Shown here: positions 9,834 to 21,690 of the stretch, piece by piece
Layout: each line of letters starts with the position of its first letter
How positions within the stretch are numbered: the stretch's first letter is position 1
DNA from: Elymus sibiricus
Lineage: Eukaryota > Streptophyta > Magnoliopsida > Poales > Poaceae
Assembly (NCBI GenBank): GCA_039707655.1
Contig: CM077664.1
Coordinates: forward strand, 196,162,195 to 196,226,194
Reading direction: 5' to 3'
DNA: 64,000 nt
Notes under the pieces: model-generated
What the model was told of the DNA's origin: nothing
The model's database searches: none
What the model saw: only the letters and a program-made list of their open reading frames with translations
Made by a program: the position numbers and the translations under genes

Positions 9834-10634
9834 GTGATCAAAGCTTTCAGATTTATCCAAGCTTATGGAGAAGCTTGTATTCACAAGAAAGTGAGTGGGA
9901 GCTATGTAACATTTCTAATACTGTATGTGGATGACATATTATTGATTGGAAATGATATAGAATTTCTGGAAAGCATAAAGGGTTATTTTAACAAGAGTTT
10001 TTCTATGAAAGACCTCGGTGAAGCTACTTACATATTAGGCATCAAGATCTATATAGATGGATCAAGACGCCTAATAGGACTTTCACAAAGTACATACCTT
10101 GACAAAGTTTTGAAGAAGTTCAAAATGGACCGGTTGAAGAATGGGTTCTTGCCTGTGTTGCAAGGTGTGAAGTTGAGTAAGACCCAAAGCCCAACCACGA
10201 CAGAAGAAAGAGAAAGGATGAAAGTCGTCCCCTATGCCTCAGCCGTAGGCTCTATCATGTATGCCATGTTGTGTACCAGACCTGATGTGTGTCTTGCCAT
10301 AAGTTTGGCTGGGAGGTACCAGAGTGATCCAAGAGTGGATCACTGGACAACGGTCAAAAATATCCTTAAGTACCTAAAGAGGACTAAGGAGATATTTCTC
10401 GTTTATGGAGGTGAAGAAGAGCTCGTTGTAAAGGGTTACGTCGATACTAGCTTCGACACTGATCTGGATGACTCGAAGTCTCAAACCGGATACGTATTTA
10501 TATTGAATGGTGGAGCAGTCAGTTGGAGTAGCTCCAAACAGAGCGTCGTAGCAGCATCTACGTGTGACATAGAGATTTGCAAAGTACATATGGATCTGAA
10601 TATGGCAGACCCGTTGAGTAAACCTCTTCCATGA
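9834..10634 (+). pseudogene. Copia reverse transcriptase C-terminal half and deleted RNase H
   Basis: The RT catalytic box YVDDILLIGND is intact near residue 32, followed by FSMKDLGEATYILGI and GLSQSTYLDKVLKKF. The RNase H connection and N-terminal part are recognisable (GSIMYAMLCTRPDV, GYVDTSFDTDLDDSKS, GYVFILNGGAVSW, KQSVVAAST). After AASTCDIEI the frame jumps straight to CKVHMDLNMADPLSKPLP, the normal C-terminus. Roughly 90-100 residues of RNase H are therefore missing in frame. The stop is at 10632-10634. Confidence 0.9.
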
Positions 10635-10702
10635 GCAAAACATGATCATCACCAGAACTTGATGGATGTTAGATTCATTACGATGTAAACTAGATTATTG
10701 AC

Positions 10703-10721
10703 TCTAGTGCAAGTGGGATAC
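10703..10721 (+). promoter_or_regulatory. Copia polypurine tract
   Basis: GTGCAAGTGGGATAC directly precedes the 3' LTR start. BARE-type elements have a nearly identical tract, which primes plus-strand DNA synthesis. Confidence 0.75.
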
Positions 10722-12454
10722 TGTTGGAAATATGCCCTAGAGGCAATAATAAAGATGTTATTATCATATTTCCTTATTCATGATAAATGTTTATTATCCA
10801 TGATAGAATTGTATTGACCGAAAACTTAAATACATGTATGGATACATAAACAGACACCGTGTCCCTAGTGAGCCTCTACTAGACTAGCTCGTTGATTAAA
10901 GATGGTTAAGGTTTCCTAACCATAGACATGAGTTGTCATTTAATAATAGGATCACATCATTAGGAGAATGATGTGATGGACAGACCCAACCGTAAGTTTA
11001 GCATCTGATCGTGTCACTTAGTTTAATTGCTACAACTTTCTTCATGTTAAGTATCTGTTCCTTAGACCATGAGATCATGCCACTCCCAAATACCGAAAGA
11101 ATACTTTGTGGGTTATCAAACATCACTTAATAACTAGGTGATTATAAGGGTGCTCTACAGGTATCTCAGAAAGTGTTTGTTGGTTTGCATGGATCAAGAC
11201 TGGGATTTGTCGCTCCATGTCAGAGAGATATCTCTAGGTCCTCTGAGTAATACAACATCATGAATAGCTTGCAATCATGTGACTAATGAGTTTAGTCACG
11301 GAGATCTTGTATTACGGAACGAGTAAAGAGACTTGCCGGTAACGAAATTGAACTAGGTATGGAGATACCGACGATCGAATCTCGGGCAAGTAACATATCA
11401 CCGGACAAGGGAATTGTACACGGGATTAACTGAATCCTCGACATCGTGGTTCAAATCGATAAAGATCTTCATTGAATATGTGAGAATCAATATCGGCATC
11501 CATGTCCCGCTATTGATTATTGATCGGCGAGGTGTCTCAGTCATGTCTGCATGATTCTCGAACCCGTAGGTTCACACACTTAACGTTCGGTAATTGGGAT
11601 ATTAATAATGGCAAGACCAAATATTCTTCGGAGTCCCGGATGCGATCCGGGACATCACGAGGAGCTCCAAAATGGTCTGGAGGTAAAGATTTATATATGG
11701 GAAGTCATATTTAGGGTTCCGGAAAATGTTCGAGATTTTTCGGTATTGTACCGGGAAGGTTCTAGAAGTTTTCGGAGTGGGGCCACCTGCATGGGGGGAC
11801 CCACATTGACATGGGTAGTGGGGCAAGGCCCCACACCCCCGGTCAAGGCGCACCAAGATCCCCCCTAAAAGGAATAGGATCATATCCCGAAGGGATAAGA
11901 TCAAGATCCCTAAAAGGGGGGATAGTGATCGATGGGGAAGGAAAGGAGGGATTTTCTTCCTCCCCCCTTGCCCAACGACCCTAGGGGCTTGGAGGGCAAG
12001 ACACCAGCCCCCCCCCCCCACGCCAATATAAAGGTGGAGAGGCGCATGGGGCAGCGCCCCTTCCACCCGTGGCGCCTCTCCCCCTCGTTACTCCTCCTCC
12101 TCCTCCTCCGCGTAGCGCTTGGCGAAGCCCTGCCGTTGTTCCGCTGCCACCGCCACCGCCATGCCATCGTTCTGGCATAGATCCCATCTACCTCTCCACC
12201 CTCCCTTGCTGGATCAAGAAGGTGGAGACATCACCGAGCCGTACGTGTGCACATCTCGGAGGTGCCGTCCATTCAACGCTCGATCAGATTGGATCGCGAA
12301 GGGAGTACGACTACGCCAACCACGATCTCTAGATCGTTACCGCTTTTGGTCTACAAGTGTATGTAGACACTCCCCCTCTCGTAGCATCTCTATAGAATAG
12401 ATCTTGGGTGTTTCGTAGGAATTTTTTTTCTTTTCCCTGCAACGTTCTCCATCA
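10722..12454 (+). repeat. 3' LTR of the copia element
   Basis: Starts TGTTGGAAATATGCCCTAG and runs about 1.73 kb, the usual size for BARE/Angela LTRs. Landmarks include GGAACGAGTAAAGAGACTTG and TCGAATCTCGGGCAAGTAAC. A TATA box (ATATAAAG) is at 12027-12034. The end is set at TCCATCA near 12454, a degenerate form of the usual terminus, so the last few bases are uncertain. Confidence 0.88.
12027..12034 (+). promoter_or_regulatory. TATA box of the copia LTR
   Basis: ATATAAAG follows a C-rich run and is followed about 60-100 bases later by a C/T-rich leader, the position of the LTR promoter in BARE-type elements. Confidence 0.55.
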
Positions 12455-13714
12455 TGGATGTCTGCCGTTTTCCTAGTCCACAGAACAACACACCACCGTA
12501 CGTAGCCTAGACAAAAGCACATTTACTAGATTTTCGTATTTCCCTGAAAAGGGAATAGGACCATGTCACGAGACTCCATGCAACGACACAATAGCGATCA
12601 TCTGTGCTTGGGAGTTGAAACTTCACATCCATACATGCACCACTATAATGCTACTGTTGTAGTACTTTGATCAACATATTTTTTTTGAAAGGTTAATGAT
12701 AGTGGGGCAGGGCTCCCACTGACTTTTTATATAATAAGTAGGGTTAGCAACAAGTACAACATATTTTTGGTGAAACGTGATCTTCCTAGCGGTACACCAA
12801 AGACTAGCACAATACACCATGAAATGGATCGTACAAGGTCACTACACCGTGATCAGAATTTCCGCCTCTTAGGGCATAACCAAATACATCTTCTTTTTCG
12901 TCATCTTACCAGGGTTGGAAGAAGCCACACCTAACGTAAAAGAAACATACACAAATCAATTTTCAAAAAATAACTACAACCAATTTCACGAGAAATGTAT
13001 CCATGCAAAATAATATGAAAATAATATAGAAGAATGCTTAATAGTTAATTATCTTTGTTTCTACTCTTTCTGCCTAAACGCAAGGTGGCTCCGTGAGAAC
13101 TTTCTCAAATGAAATAGAGGGAGAGACGATGAGGATTTATATATGCTCCACAGACAAAGAATGAGCCTGATAAATAAGTGAGGGGGCAAGGGGACAGGAG
13201 GGGTAAGGGTATGATAAATTGGCGGGGAAAAGGGTGGGACAACGGTTTGAGAGAGTGGTTTTGGAGGAGGTGTGAAATAAACTTGTTGTTATATAAAAGA
13301 GCAAGCTTTTATCGTTCATAGTGAAAATAAAAAGTTACTGTCATCCTTATGGTGGACAACAAGTGTGAAGATAGCAGATTGTGATCATACGAACATGTCA
13401 TCCAAGCTGAGAAAGGCATGCAATATGTTGTCGTCGCCACAAAAAGCAAGGCCTAATCATCCTCGTTAGGCCCATAATGACACTGCTGAACTTTTGAAAC
13501 TTGTTTGGTTCACATGATTGTGAAAAAATGAAAATAATTGGCTATATGGTATAAATCACAAGTTTAACGCACAAACAATGGTGGGCCTTGGTGTTGATGT
13601 GCCATTATAAGTTAATAAATCGTCCTTTCTCAATAAAGAAAAAAGTAAAACATAGGCATATGATAGGACGCAGGTGTAAAATAAAGAGTTCGATAGTACA
13701 TGATTCTAGAAAGT
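12455..13714. other. No gene seen
   Basis: AT-rich DNA with only short random frames. A piece near 12680-12745 resembles the edge of a degraded retroelement (T-run, then a GGGGCAGGGCTCCCACTG context). I can assign nothing else. Confidence 0.5.
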
Positions 13715-13716
13715 TA

Positions 13717-13930
13717 CTACCTCCTTTACGATTTAAAAGGCTCAAGTGTATCCTAGGTCAATAATTTGACCAACATAACATGCGCTATATGTCACAATAA
13801 ATATACCTTTAGAAACTACAAATGTTATTCTAATGGTATAACTTTTGTGACATTTAATTTCTATTACATTGATCAAGTTGTCAATCTAGAGATAAGCGTG
13901 GGTTTTTTAAACCGGAAAGAAGAGAGTGTG
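13717..13930. mobile_element. Stowaway-like MITE (214 bp)
   Basis: The left end CTACCTCCTTTACGATTTAA and the reverse complement of the right end (CACACTCTCTTCTTTCC, then GGTTTAAAA) are related inverted repeats. TA flanks both sides (13715-13716, 13931-13932), the duplication expected for Tc1/mariner-type Stowaway elements, and the start resembles the CTCCCTCC ends of the family. The interior is AT-rich and non-coding. Confidence 0.6.
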
Positions 13931-13932
13931 TA

Positions 13933-14555
13933 TTTAGCATTGTTCAGGAAAACGGTAACTGGTACCTGCTCGGTCGGCTTGGGAGTAGCGATTAATCGGT
14001 GAATCGGCTGACCATCAATCGGTAGATTAAATAGGAATCTACCAACATATATCTAATTTTCTTATGTATTATACCATACTCTCATGCTCTGAACTATGTA
14101 ATATACCAAAATATGTTATGGTTTGGTCGAACCCTACCTATTGAGGAGCAAGAGGGGGATGGGAGGGGTTACGGGCCACAAAATTAGGCTTTGTTTGCCC
14201 ATAAGTTAATGGGCCAGCAGCGATTAATCGGCCTGACAACTGATTAATCGGTCTCACAGGCCAATTAATCGGCCTGACAAGTTAATGCGGTGAATAGTTG
14301 CTATTTGATTCGGTCAGCCTAGGAGTAGCGATTAACTGGCCCATTAACTGATTAATCAGATGAATTCTTGAACAGTGGTATTTAGTTCACAGGAACAGAA
14401 AACACACAAGAATCTTACAAGAACGGTAAAATTAAAGTCAAAGTACATGAAAAAGCATACTAATATGTCATTATGTCCCTAAAAGGATACATCTTTGTAC
14501 TTTCGTAGATAAGAATCCTAAGAGGAGCTCCAAGTAGATTGTCAAATTGCAGCGT
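13933..14555. other. No gene; cluster of GATTAATCGG motifs
   Basis: The motif GATTAATCGG and close variants occur several times (about 13990-14030 and 14220-14350), some close to inverted orientation. They may be remnants of a degraded transposon. No coding signal is visible. Confidence 0.4.
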
Positions 14556-15149
14556 TGTCAGGCCCATTTCTGGGATAATCACAGAATAGCCTCAAGTCAC
14601 ACCAGCCACAAGATCAGAACAACTGCTGGACTTCCTTGATATAGATAACCAGTACATACATAATATTACACAGGGTTGAGTCAGAGTGCTCAACAATTTA
14701 TTACAAACTTGCCAATATACTACGGTGGTGGAATAACACAGTGGTGTGGTGGTGGTACAACACTGGTACAATAAAATAAAGTCAAGCATCAGTGTGAGGC
14801 TTGGCTATTTTATTGGTGTAGCGGAAACACAGCGGATGATACATGTGGTAGACTCCAAGATCACAGGTTGACTGACTGGGACACCTCTAAGCGTCAGGCT
14901 CGCTAGCGCAATCTTCTTCCACAAGCTCGTCCTCCTCCAAGTCTGGCCAATAAAATAGCCAGGGACAAGCCAATGAGTACGTTGGAATGTACTCGCAAAC
15001 ATTATGAACAAAAGATATACCGAATGCATATGCTTATGCTGGATTAATGATATGCTTATGCTGTTCAGAATATAATCATGGCATGATAAATATTAACATG
15101 GTGCGGGGAAAGTAATAAATAATTTTAGTGACAAACAAAGAGAGTTAAT

Positions 15150-15552
15150 GGAGAATCGGGCGAGACAGGACCGCCCGAGAATCCAAAAGAAAAAATATAA
15201 CGTGGAGAATCGGGTGAGACAGGACCGCCCGAGAATCCAAGAGAAATGCCAAACGGGTGTCTAAATGCGACGCCTCGAGAGGTCTTGAAAAGAAATGCCA
15301 AACGGGTGTCTAAAAGCGACGCCTCGAGAGGTCTTGAACAGAAATGCCAAACGGGTGTCTAAAAGCGACGCCTCGAGAGGTCCTGAAAAGAAATGCCAAA
15401 CGAGTGTCTAAAAGCGACGCCTCGAGAGGTCTTGAAAATAAATGAGTATCCCGGGTAGTCTAGCCAGCCCATGAGACACTCAGAAAATAAAATAAAATGA
15501 GTGTCCCGGGTAGTCTAGCCAGCCCATGAGACACTCAGAAAATAAAATAAAA
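15150..15552. repeat. Minisatellite blocks inside the solo LTR
   Basis: Three adjacent arrays are present. About 52-bp units with CGGGCGAGACAGGACCGCCC occur twice (15150-15240). 49-bp units with CGACGCCTCGAGAGGTC occur four times (15243-15438). About 54-bp units with GTCCCGGGTAGTCTAGCC occur twice (15441-15552). Unit-to-unit identity is high. Confidence 0.85.
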
Positions 15553-17316
15553 TGACAGGGTTAGTCCATAATAATCTTCATATCATCAATAATATTCATG
15601 ACAATATCAGTAGTGGCAATAATTATCCTGCAAAATAATTCATGCTCAATTTAATTATTTCCTCCGAAGGCCGACACCGGGACCGACACTTGACCCTGCC
15701 CAGCTAACGTCCTTGACCGTGGACACGGCTATTTGAATAGATATAACTCTGCAGAGGGTGTACTCTTTACCCACGTGTATGAGATTTCTTTAGTCAGCAC
15801 CATGATACTGACTAATTCCCATTACGGTCTTTGGGTTGAAAACAGGCCTGACCAGCACACACCAGATTAACTTTTCGGATGCCAGGAATCACCCACAGCA
15901 TCGTTCAAGAAAAACTCTGAATCGGGGAGACCATCGTCTCGACTAGCATGGGATCACTATTCATATGCGCGGATTACAAGGGGTGCCCCCTCTCGGCCCA
16001 GCCGGATACACCCATGCCCCCTGACCAGATGACTGGCATTAGTCCATGGCCATGGAAACCCTCATCATGCCCCTCTATGTGGTGTGTACACGGACAGGGG
16101 TTAGCAACTTACTAAACCGTACTTCCCTCGCGGGAAGACCCGTGGCAGCACGGTATTTAGCTAGGTGTGACGGAACAAGACTCGGTCTAGGTCGACTCAG
16201 GAGGTGTTGTTATTATGACTGGCATGTCTCACATGCCACGGTGACACCGTCGTGTCATAACGCAGCCCGTGCCCACCGGCACGTCCAAGGCAGGAGATAT
16301 ACTCCTGGTTTCTCACCACACACTTCACGTTAGATGGATTCCTTGAATGCATGCAATAGTGCTCAAAATGACATGACCCATGCATGCTCTTACTATTACT
16401 ACATATATGGTGAAATCCAAACCGATGCAACCATGCGTGCAATTCACCATATCCCAAGTTCCAAAATGCTTGCCTTGATCAAAGTAGTCAGAAAGTGATC
16501 CCTTGAAATTCCCGGCAAAGTTCCCCTCTTCTTTTTCTGGAAAAAACAAATTCAAATTCAAATTATTTTTTTTTGCAACAGTACCAAAATTTGTCTCAAA
16601 ATATTTTCAAATAAATACTAAAAAAAACTAGAATGAAAAATAAGAATTTCAAAAAAAGAATCAACTCAAACAGAGTTGTGGTTAAAAAGTTATTAAACTT
16701 TTAAAACCAGGGGCTTTTCTACAAAACAGCAGGTCCTTGCACGGTTTAAACAGAAAACGGTTCGGGCGAAAGTACGTTTTCCAGCGCAGAAAGCATAACA
16801 AGGAAAAATACCCTTTCGGTTTAAAACCATAAAAAAAGAAAACGCTGACGGGTGGGGTCCACCCGTCAGGTTTAAATTTGAACACGCCTCGCACGCGTGC
16901 ACAGAAGGGAAGCGGCGATCACCGGCGACGATCGCCGGGGTTCCAGCGGGCGGAGATGGTCGGGATGTGCTCGGGGTGGACTTCCGCGTCGGTGGGTGGT
17001 GGTGGTCGCCGGCGAGCACCAGAACGACGGCGAGGTCGTCTCCGGCGGACGGCGGCGTCCGGTAAGATTGGATCTCGCCGGGGAGACGTGGAATCACCAA
17101 ATTGATGCGCGGCTTCGACGAGAGGGAGTGATGAGAGGCTACTGGCGGAGTTTTGGAGGTGGAGGTGGCCTAACGGCGACGTGCTGATCGAGGAGGATGG
17201 CAGCGGATCGGTGGTCGGAGGTGGGGAAGATGACCTCCTCGAGGTCGGTTGGGTGCGTGGGGAGTCGATTGAGATGGTGTGGAGGTGGTGTGAGTGATCT
17301 GCGGGGCTCGAGCGGG

Positions 17317-17327
17317 CCTTTTATAGG
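17317..17327 (-). promoter_or_regulatory. TATA box of the solo LTR
   Basis: The minus strand reads CCTATAAAAGG, followed by GCCCGCTCGAGCCCCGC and a C-rich leader (ACTCACACCACC). This is the expected core promoter for the minus-oriented LTR. Confidence 0.55.
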
Positions 17328-18631
17328 CGATCCGAGGATGGCCGAGGCGGAGCGGATGACGCCGGAGTTATTCTGGCCGACGAAGTAGTTAGGGGCGGTG
17401 GTCATGGACGGTGAGTGATAAGAGAGGTTGACGGAGTACTCTAGAAGCATCAGCGGGGACGAGTTCGAGCTCCACGGCCTTATCCGCGGCGGGGTGCCCG
17501 TATGGGTGTGGCGGCCGTGCCCGTCTCCGGTGACTGCCAGGCGGGGCCGGGATGGTGCGGACGGCGTGCGAGGATGCGGAGGGAGGCGACGCGTGGAGAG
17601 AGGTAGGCGAGGGAGAGCAGCAGAGAGGAGTGAAGGTGGCAGGCGCCATGCTGATCCGTTTGGTTCGCCGCAGCCGAGGACGATGGCAGGTGCACCGGCC
17701 ACCTCCTGTGCTGTCGGTGGCGAGGCACTGACGAGGAGGGTCCGGGGAGGCTCATTGATGAACGAGGGAGGCGTGGATGAGGAGAAAACGCGATGGAGTG
17801 CAGTGCACGGCGCCTCTTCTCCCTCTCTCTGAACTTGATTCAGATAACTGAATTTTTCGACAGTGTGAACAGTACGCCCACCATGTGTATGATGAAATGC
17901 CAGAGGGTGCTAGGGATTTTAGAAATTTTAGGGAAATTTTGTGGTGAGGTGTTGATGCATAAAAGAGAGTCTGGCAAAGTTTCAGAATTTTTGGAGCAAT
18001 TTAAATTGGGTTTTGATCATGGAGTTTGAATCTGGTCCAAATTTGAACTGGATAGAATTTGACAATTTTGAACTGTGGAACCCAAAGTTTTCGGTGAAAT
18101 GGGTTGTGGGTACTGCGTAGTAGCTAGGATAATTTTTGTGGGTGTAGAAGAATTAGATAAAATATGGTTCCTTTGTAAACCAAAGAAACTAGGATAAATA
18201 TAAATTCCAGCTTTGGAATTTATTTAAAATAAGATAAATATTTTTGTGGAGTCCTAGAATGTGAGAATGACTTGAGGGATAATTTAGAGGTGACAGAAAA
18301 ATTATTAGAAGAATTTAGAAGTGCTAGAAAGTAGTGAAATGACCATTTCCATGGAATAATTTTATTTATTCCAAAAACTTTTCTAAATGAAAATATTTTT
18401 GATATTTCAAAAATAATTACTCAATTAATAAACCATCCAAAACAGAACCATTTAAAATTTTGAAACCCAATTAAAAATTAAAAAATGATTTTCAGAACAG
18501 AAGATGCAGAAGAAGAAAAAGGCCATAATAATTCAAAGTATTTTCTTTTTAAAGAAAAGATTTGAAAATCCAAAGAAAATATTTTGGGGTGTTACAAGCG
18601 TGAGACCAAATAAAAACTTTCTTTACATTTC

Positions 18632-18957
18632 TTTTTTTTCCGAGAAAACTTCCGATCTATTCATTTACAATCATGGTAGGTTTACTAACACTAGAAATAA
18701 TAAAAATTACATCCAGATCCGTAGACCACCTAGCGACGACTATAAGCACTGAAGTGAGCCAAAGGCGCGCCGCTGTCATTGCCCCTCCCTCGTCGGAGCC
18801 GGACAAAACTTGTTGTAGTAGACAGTTGGGATGTCGTCGTGCTAAAGCCCCATAGGACCAACGCACTAGAACAACAACCGCCGCAGATGAAGAGTAGCGT
18901 AGATCAGAAGGATCTAACCTGAAGACCCACGAACATAGATGAACGATGACCATATCC
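18632..18957 (-). mobile_element. LINE- or SINE-like retroposon with 28-bp target duplication
   Basis: The insert opens with eight T's (a poly-A tail on the minus strand). It is flanked by 28-bp direct repeats at 18604-18631 and 18958-18985 that differ at two positions; the shared core is AACTTTCTTTACATTTC. Target-primed insertion of a non-LTR element leaves this signature. The 326-bp interior has no coding domain, so it is either a 5'-truncated LINE or a short non-autonomous element. Confidence 0.8.
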
Positions 18958-19047
18958 GACCAAATGAGAACTTTCTTTACATTTCCTTTGCTTAGTTTTT
19001 GGAACCAAACAAATGAATAATGATATTGAAGCTGAAAGTCCTCTTCC

Positions 19048-19386
19048 GCTCCCGAGCTCAAATGAGCTCGGGGTGAACAGTAAATTCAAAAAAAAAACAA
19101 TTCTGAATTTTTGTGTGGCAAACTTCGACAAATTTTTTGTATGCTTGACAAATTTCATCACGAAATGACATTCGTAGAAGTCATGGCAAAACAAATCAGC
19201 ACTCCAAAATGCTTTCAAAAATTGCATTTTTGGAGCATCATTTTTTGCCATGACTTCCACGAATGTCCTTTCATAATAAATTTTTGCAATCACACAAAAC
19301 ATTTGTCAAAGTTTACAAAAAAATAGTTTTTTTAATTTGTTTACTATTTTTTTACTATTCATCAGGGAGCATTTGAGCTCGAGAGC
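19048..19386. mobile_element. Foldback MITE (about 339 bp)
   Basis: The ends GCTCCCGAGCTCAAATG and, inverted from the right, GCTCTCGAGCTCAAATG match at 16 of 17 positions. A central palindrome (about 19170-19265, GAAGTCATGGCAAAA against TTTTGCCATGACTTCC) makes most of the element self-complementary. No coding frame and no clear target duplication were found; the superfamily is unassigned. Confidence 0.65.
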
Positions 19387-19654
19387 AGATAATCCACATC
19401 CAACTGAAGCAAAAATTTATATGTACATAATTTTCTTATGAACCAAACAAAGCTTTATAATAACAAAAAATAAAAATAAAAAGGAATTGGGTGCTTTTGA
19501 TTCTTGGGCAATTTTCTTTATGAAACTCCGAGCATATTGCCAAGGAGAGGGAACTGCACAAACCATCAACTACTAGTGTTGCTTTTGCATAGAACACTTA
19601 CTTTTAAGATTTGTTGCACACAAGACCATCTATTGATGTTATGTCGCAGCAAGA

Positions 19655-19946
19655 TTTTTTTTAACAATGTACAGACGCAAACGCTTATATATACGCGCAT
19701 ACACTCACCCCTATGAACGCACACGCACACCCTACCCCGATGAGCACCTCCGAGAGACTGAGCCGGCATATCATCTTGAGATTTTACAAAGTCACCGTAG
19801 GTGCCTCGTAGTCGACGAGAACGTCTCCTCCCACTGAACGTGCATTGCCGAAAATCCTGAAATAAATCCAGGATAAATGCGAGCACCAGGACTTGAACCC
19901 TGGTGAGCTGGGGATATCACTGTCCTCCTAACCATCCAACATTTCA
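19655..19946 (-). mobile_element. tRNA-derived SINE
   Basis: On the minus strand an A-box-like TGGTTAGGAGGACAG (19921-19936 region) is followed by a B box GGTTCAAGTCC (19890-19900), the internal Pol III promoter of tRNA-derived SINEs. The body runs to a T-run on the plus strand (19655-19662), which corresponds to the 3' tail. It closely resembles a very common Triticeae dispersed retroposon. The 5' end seems slightly truncated. Confidence 0.75.
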
Positions 19947-20389
19947 CTAGGTGTACATGATTTCTCGGTGATTTGTTCCCGCTAGTAAATGCATATGTGG
20001 CAAAAACGATCATGACATTAGCTGGCCAATAAAAAAATGCCAATATTAATAGTTTTAGTTGTTCATTACAATTCTTGCTTTAAAACTTAACATTTAGAAA
20101 AATAATCGTGTATACACACACATGTTTTGGAGATGTTGGCAGTTTTTTTGCTTCGTTTTTTCTTTTCAAAATTCAAAATTTTAAGAAAAAAACAAAGAAA
20201 ATCGAGTAAATCATATATGTACCAAGTATTGATCCGGAAAATTTTCGACATTTTGAACATAGTTTGGGAAGAGATTAGATTTTTCTTTCTCTAGAATACG
20301 CATCAACACGAGTATCATATATTGAAGAAGAAGCGGCAAAGAAGCCTGTACCACGCCTTTTGGCCATTACAATGCCAATCCCAAGGATT

Positions 20390-21690
20390 AGCACCCACAT
20401 TCACCAAACACACCCACCACACGTACTATGATACATGCTCCACCTAGGCCAAGCTCATGCCAATGGCGATGAGGCAAGCCACAGAGCAACCAAGCCGCGT
20501 CACACCGATGCCGAAGACCTCTACAACAAGACCAAGACTCGAGGACAACACAGACCAACGTACCCCACCCATTGCGCCAAGAGGAAGTCGGCAAGTGGAT
20601 GGCAGGGCCAAGGCGGACCAAGAGACGACAACGTCGAGAGACCGCTGGTGATGGTGTACATTGCGCCCCGGAGGCCCACGCCCGGAGTAGTAGCCGACAC
20701 CGACTTGAGCCGTGCCACCGGGACTCTTCAAGCAACAAGACGGCGCCTCCAAAGAGGGAACGACGCTATGACGCTGCCGCCACCCGGTCCGGAGGCCGGA
20801 CCAGGGGTTTCCCCTGAGCACGAGGGGGGGGGGGGAGTCTGATCGAGGCCAAAAGCAATGCCTCCAGGGAGGGGACGGCGTCCACAGACGTCGCCGTTGC
20901 TAGCCTCAACGTCGTGAAGCAGGGATTTCTCCCAGCCCAGATCACAAACCCCAAAGTTCCGGAGCTGCTCAATCAAGCCGACCACCATGGCGGGAGATTT
21001 CGCATCACGCAACACAACCACCTCCACCATCTCTGCCACCACCTCACACACGGAGCCGAAGCCGCTCGCTGCCAGAACCACAACCGGCCAACCAAGCCAC
21101 CACGCCCACCGGACCCAGGCCACCAGCACCAAGACCACCAACAACCGAGAAGAGGCAGTGTGCCATCGCGCCCTCATGGCCAAGCACAGCTCCTCCACCT
21201 CCACGGCGCGTCGAGCCAGGCCGACGGGGGTGGCACCACCAGACTCCGCCATCCACCCCACTACCAGCCACTCTTCATGGGGCAGCGACCTCCTCCATCC
21301 TCCAGCTGCGGCCACGGCAAGCCGAGCCGCCGCTCCTGCAAAAGGCCCAGATCCAGATGGGAGGAAAGCCCTCGAGCCACGCTGCCTCCGCCTGGACCAC
21401 CGCCAGTGCCACTCCTCCTGCCCAAGCCGCCCCGCGCTCACGATCGACGCCAGGTGCACACCCAGCCGCCCGCGAGCCTCCGCCGGATCTGGCATCCCGC
21501 GCCGCCCCGTCCGAAGCACGTGGAAAGGAGAACAGGCCCCGCCGCCGCCGCCGCCGCGCGGGCTTTGCCCGGCGATGCCCTCCGACAGCGGAGGAGGAGG
21601 GGGGCACGGTGGGAGCTGCGGCGGCGGCTGGTTAGGGTTTCCTCCTGCGTCGCCCGCGGGGGCACCATGGGAGGGAGAGAGGGGGTGGGG
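20390..21690 (-). mobile_element. GC-rich LINE-type segment, probably 5' region
   Basis: A sharp rise in GC content with open frames in several overlapping phases and no recognisable domain. Read on the minus strand it resembles the left part of the retroposon at 28423-29642: both carry an AAAGCCCGCGCG or GAAAGCCCGCGCG block and TTTCCCC(T/C)GGA-type and CGCCTCCAGG motifs. I saw no poly-A tail or target duplication, so the boundaries are approximate. Confidence 0.4.

Larger units (their letters stand above)
6700..12454 (+). mobile_element. Ty1/copia element, BARE/Angela/WIS-like, truncated
   Basis: The order is protease, integrase, reverse transcriptase, RNase H, polypurine tract, then LTR, as in Ty1/copia. 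The LTR start TGTTGGAAATATGCCCTAGA and much of its body closely resemble the BARE-1/Angela LTR. The 5' LTR and most of gag are not in the window; the 1.1-kb array takes their place. Stops and an RNase H deletion show a dead copy. Confidence 0.9.
14556..18596 (-). mobile_element. Solo LTR of a Ty3/gypsy element (4.04 kb)
   Basis: On the minus strand it begins TGTAACACCCCAAAAT at 18596 and ends GGGCCTGACA at 14556. AGCGT is duplicated exactly on both sides (14551-14555 and 18597-18601). No long direct repeat, primer site or polyprotein lies within, so it is one LTR left after LTR-LTR recombination rather than a full element. The TGTAACACCC start is common among grass gypsy LTRs; the family is not assigned. 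Confidence 0.85.

Noticed and set aside
15243..15438. Regular repeats suggesting a CRISPR array
   Set aside because: Units are contiguous with no unique spacers, in a plant LTR: a minisatellite.
17139..17832. 187- and 134-codon frames
   Set aside because: Inside the solo LTR near its promoter, antisense to one another, with no domain.
19880..19940. Possible tRNA gene (A and B boxes)
   Set aside because: The boxes belong to a SINE with a long non-tRNA body and poly-T end; no cloverleaf is evident.
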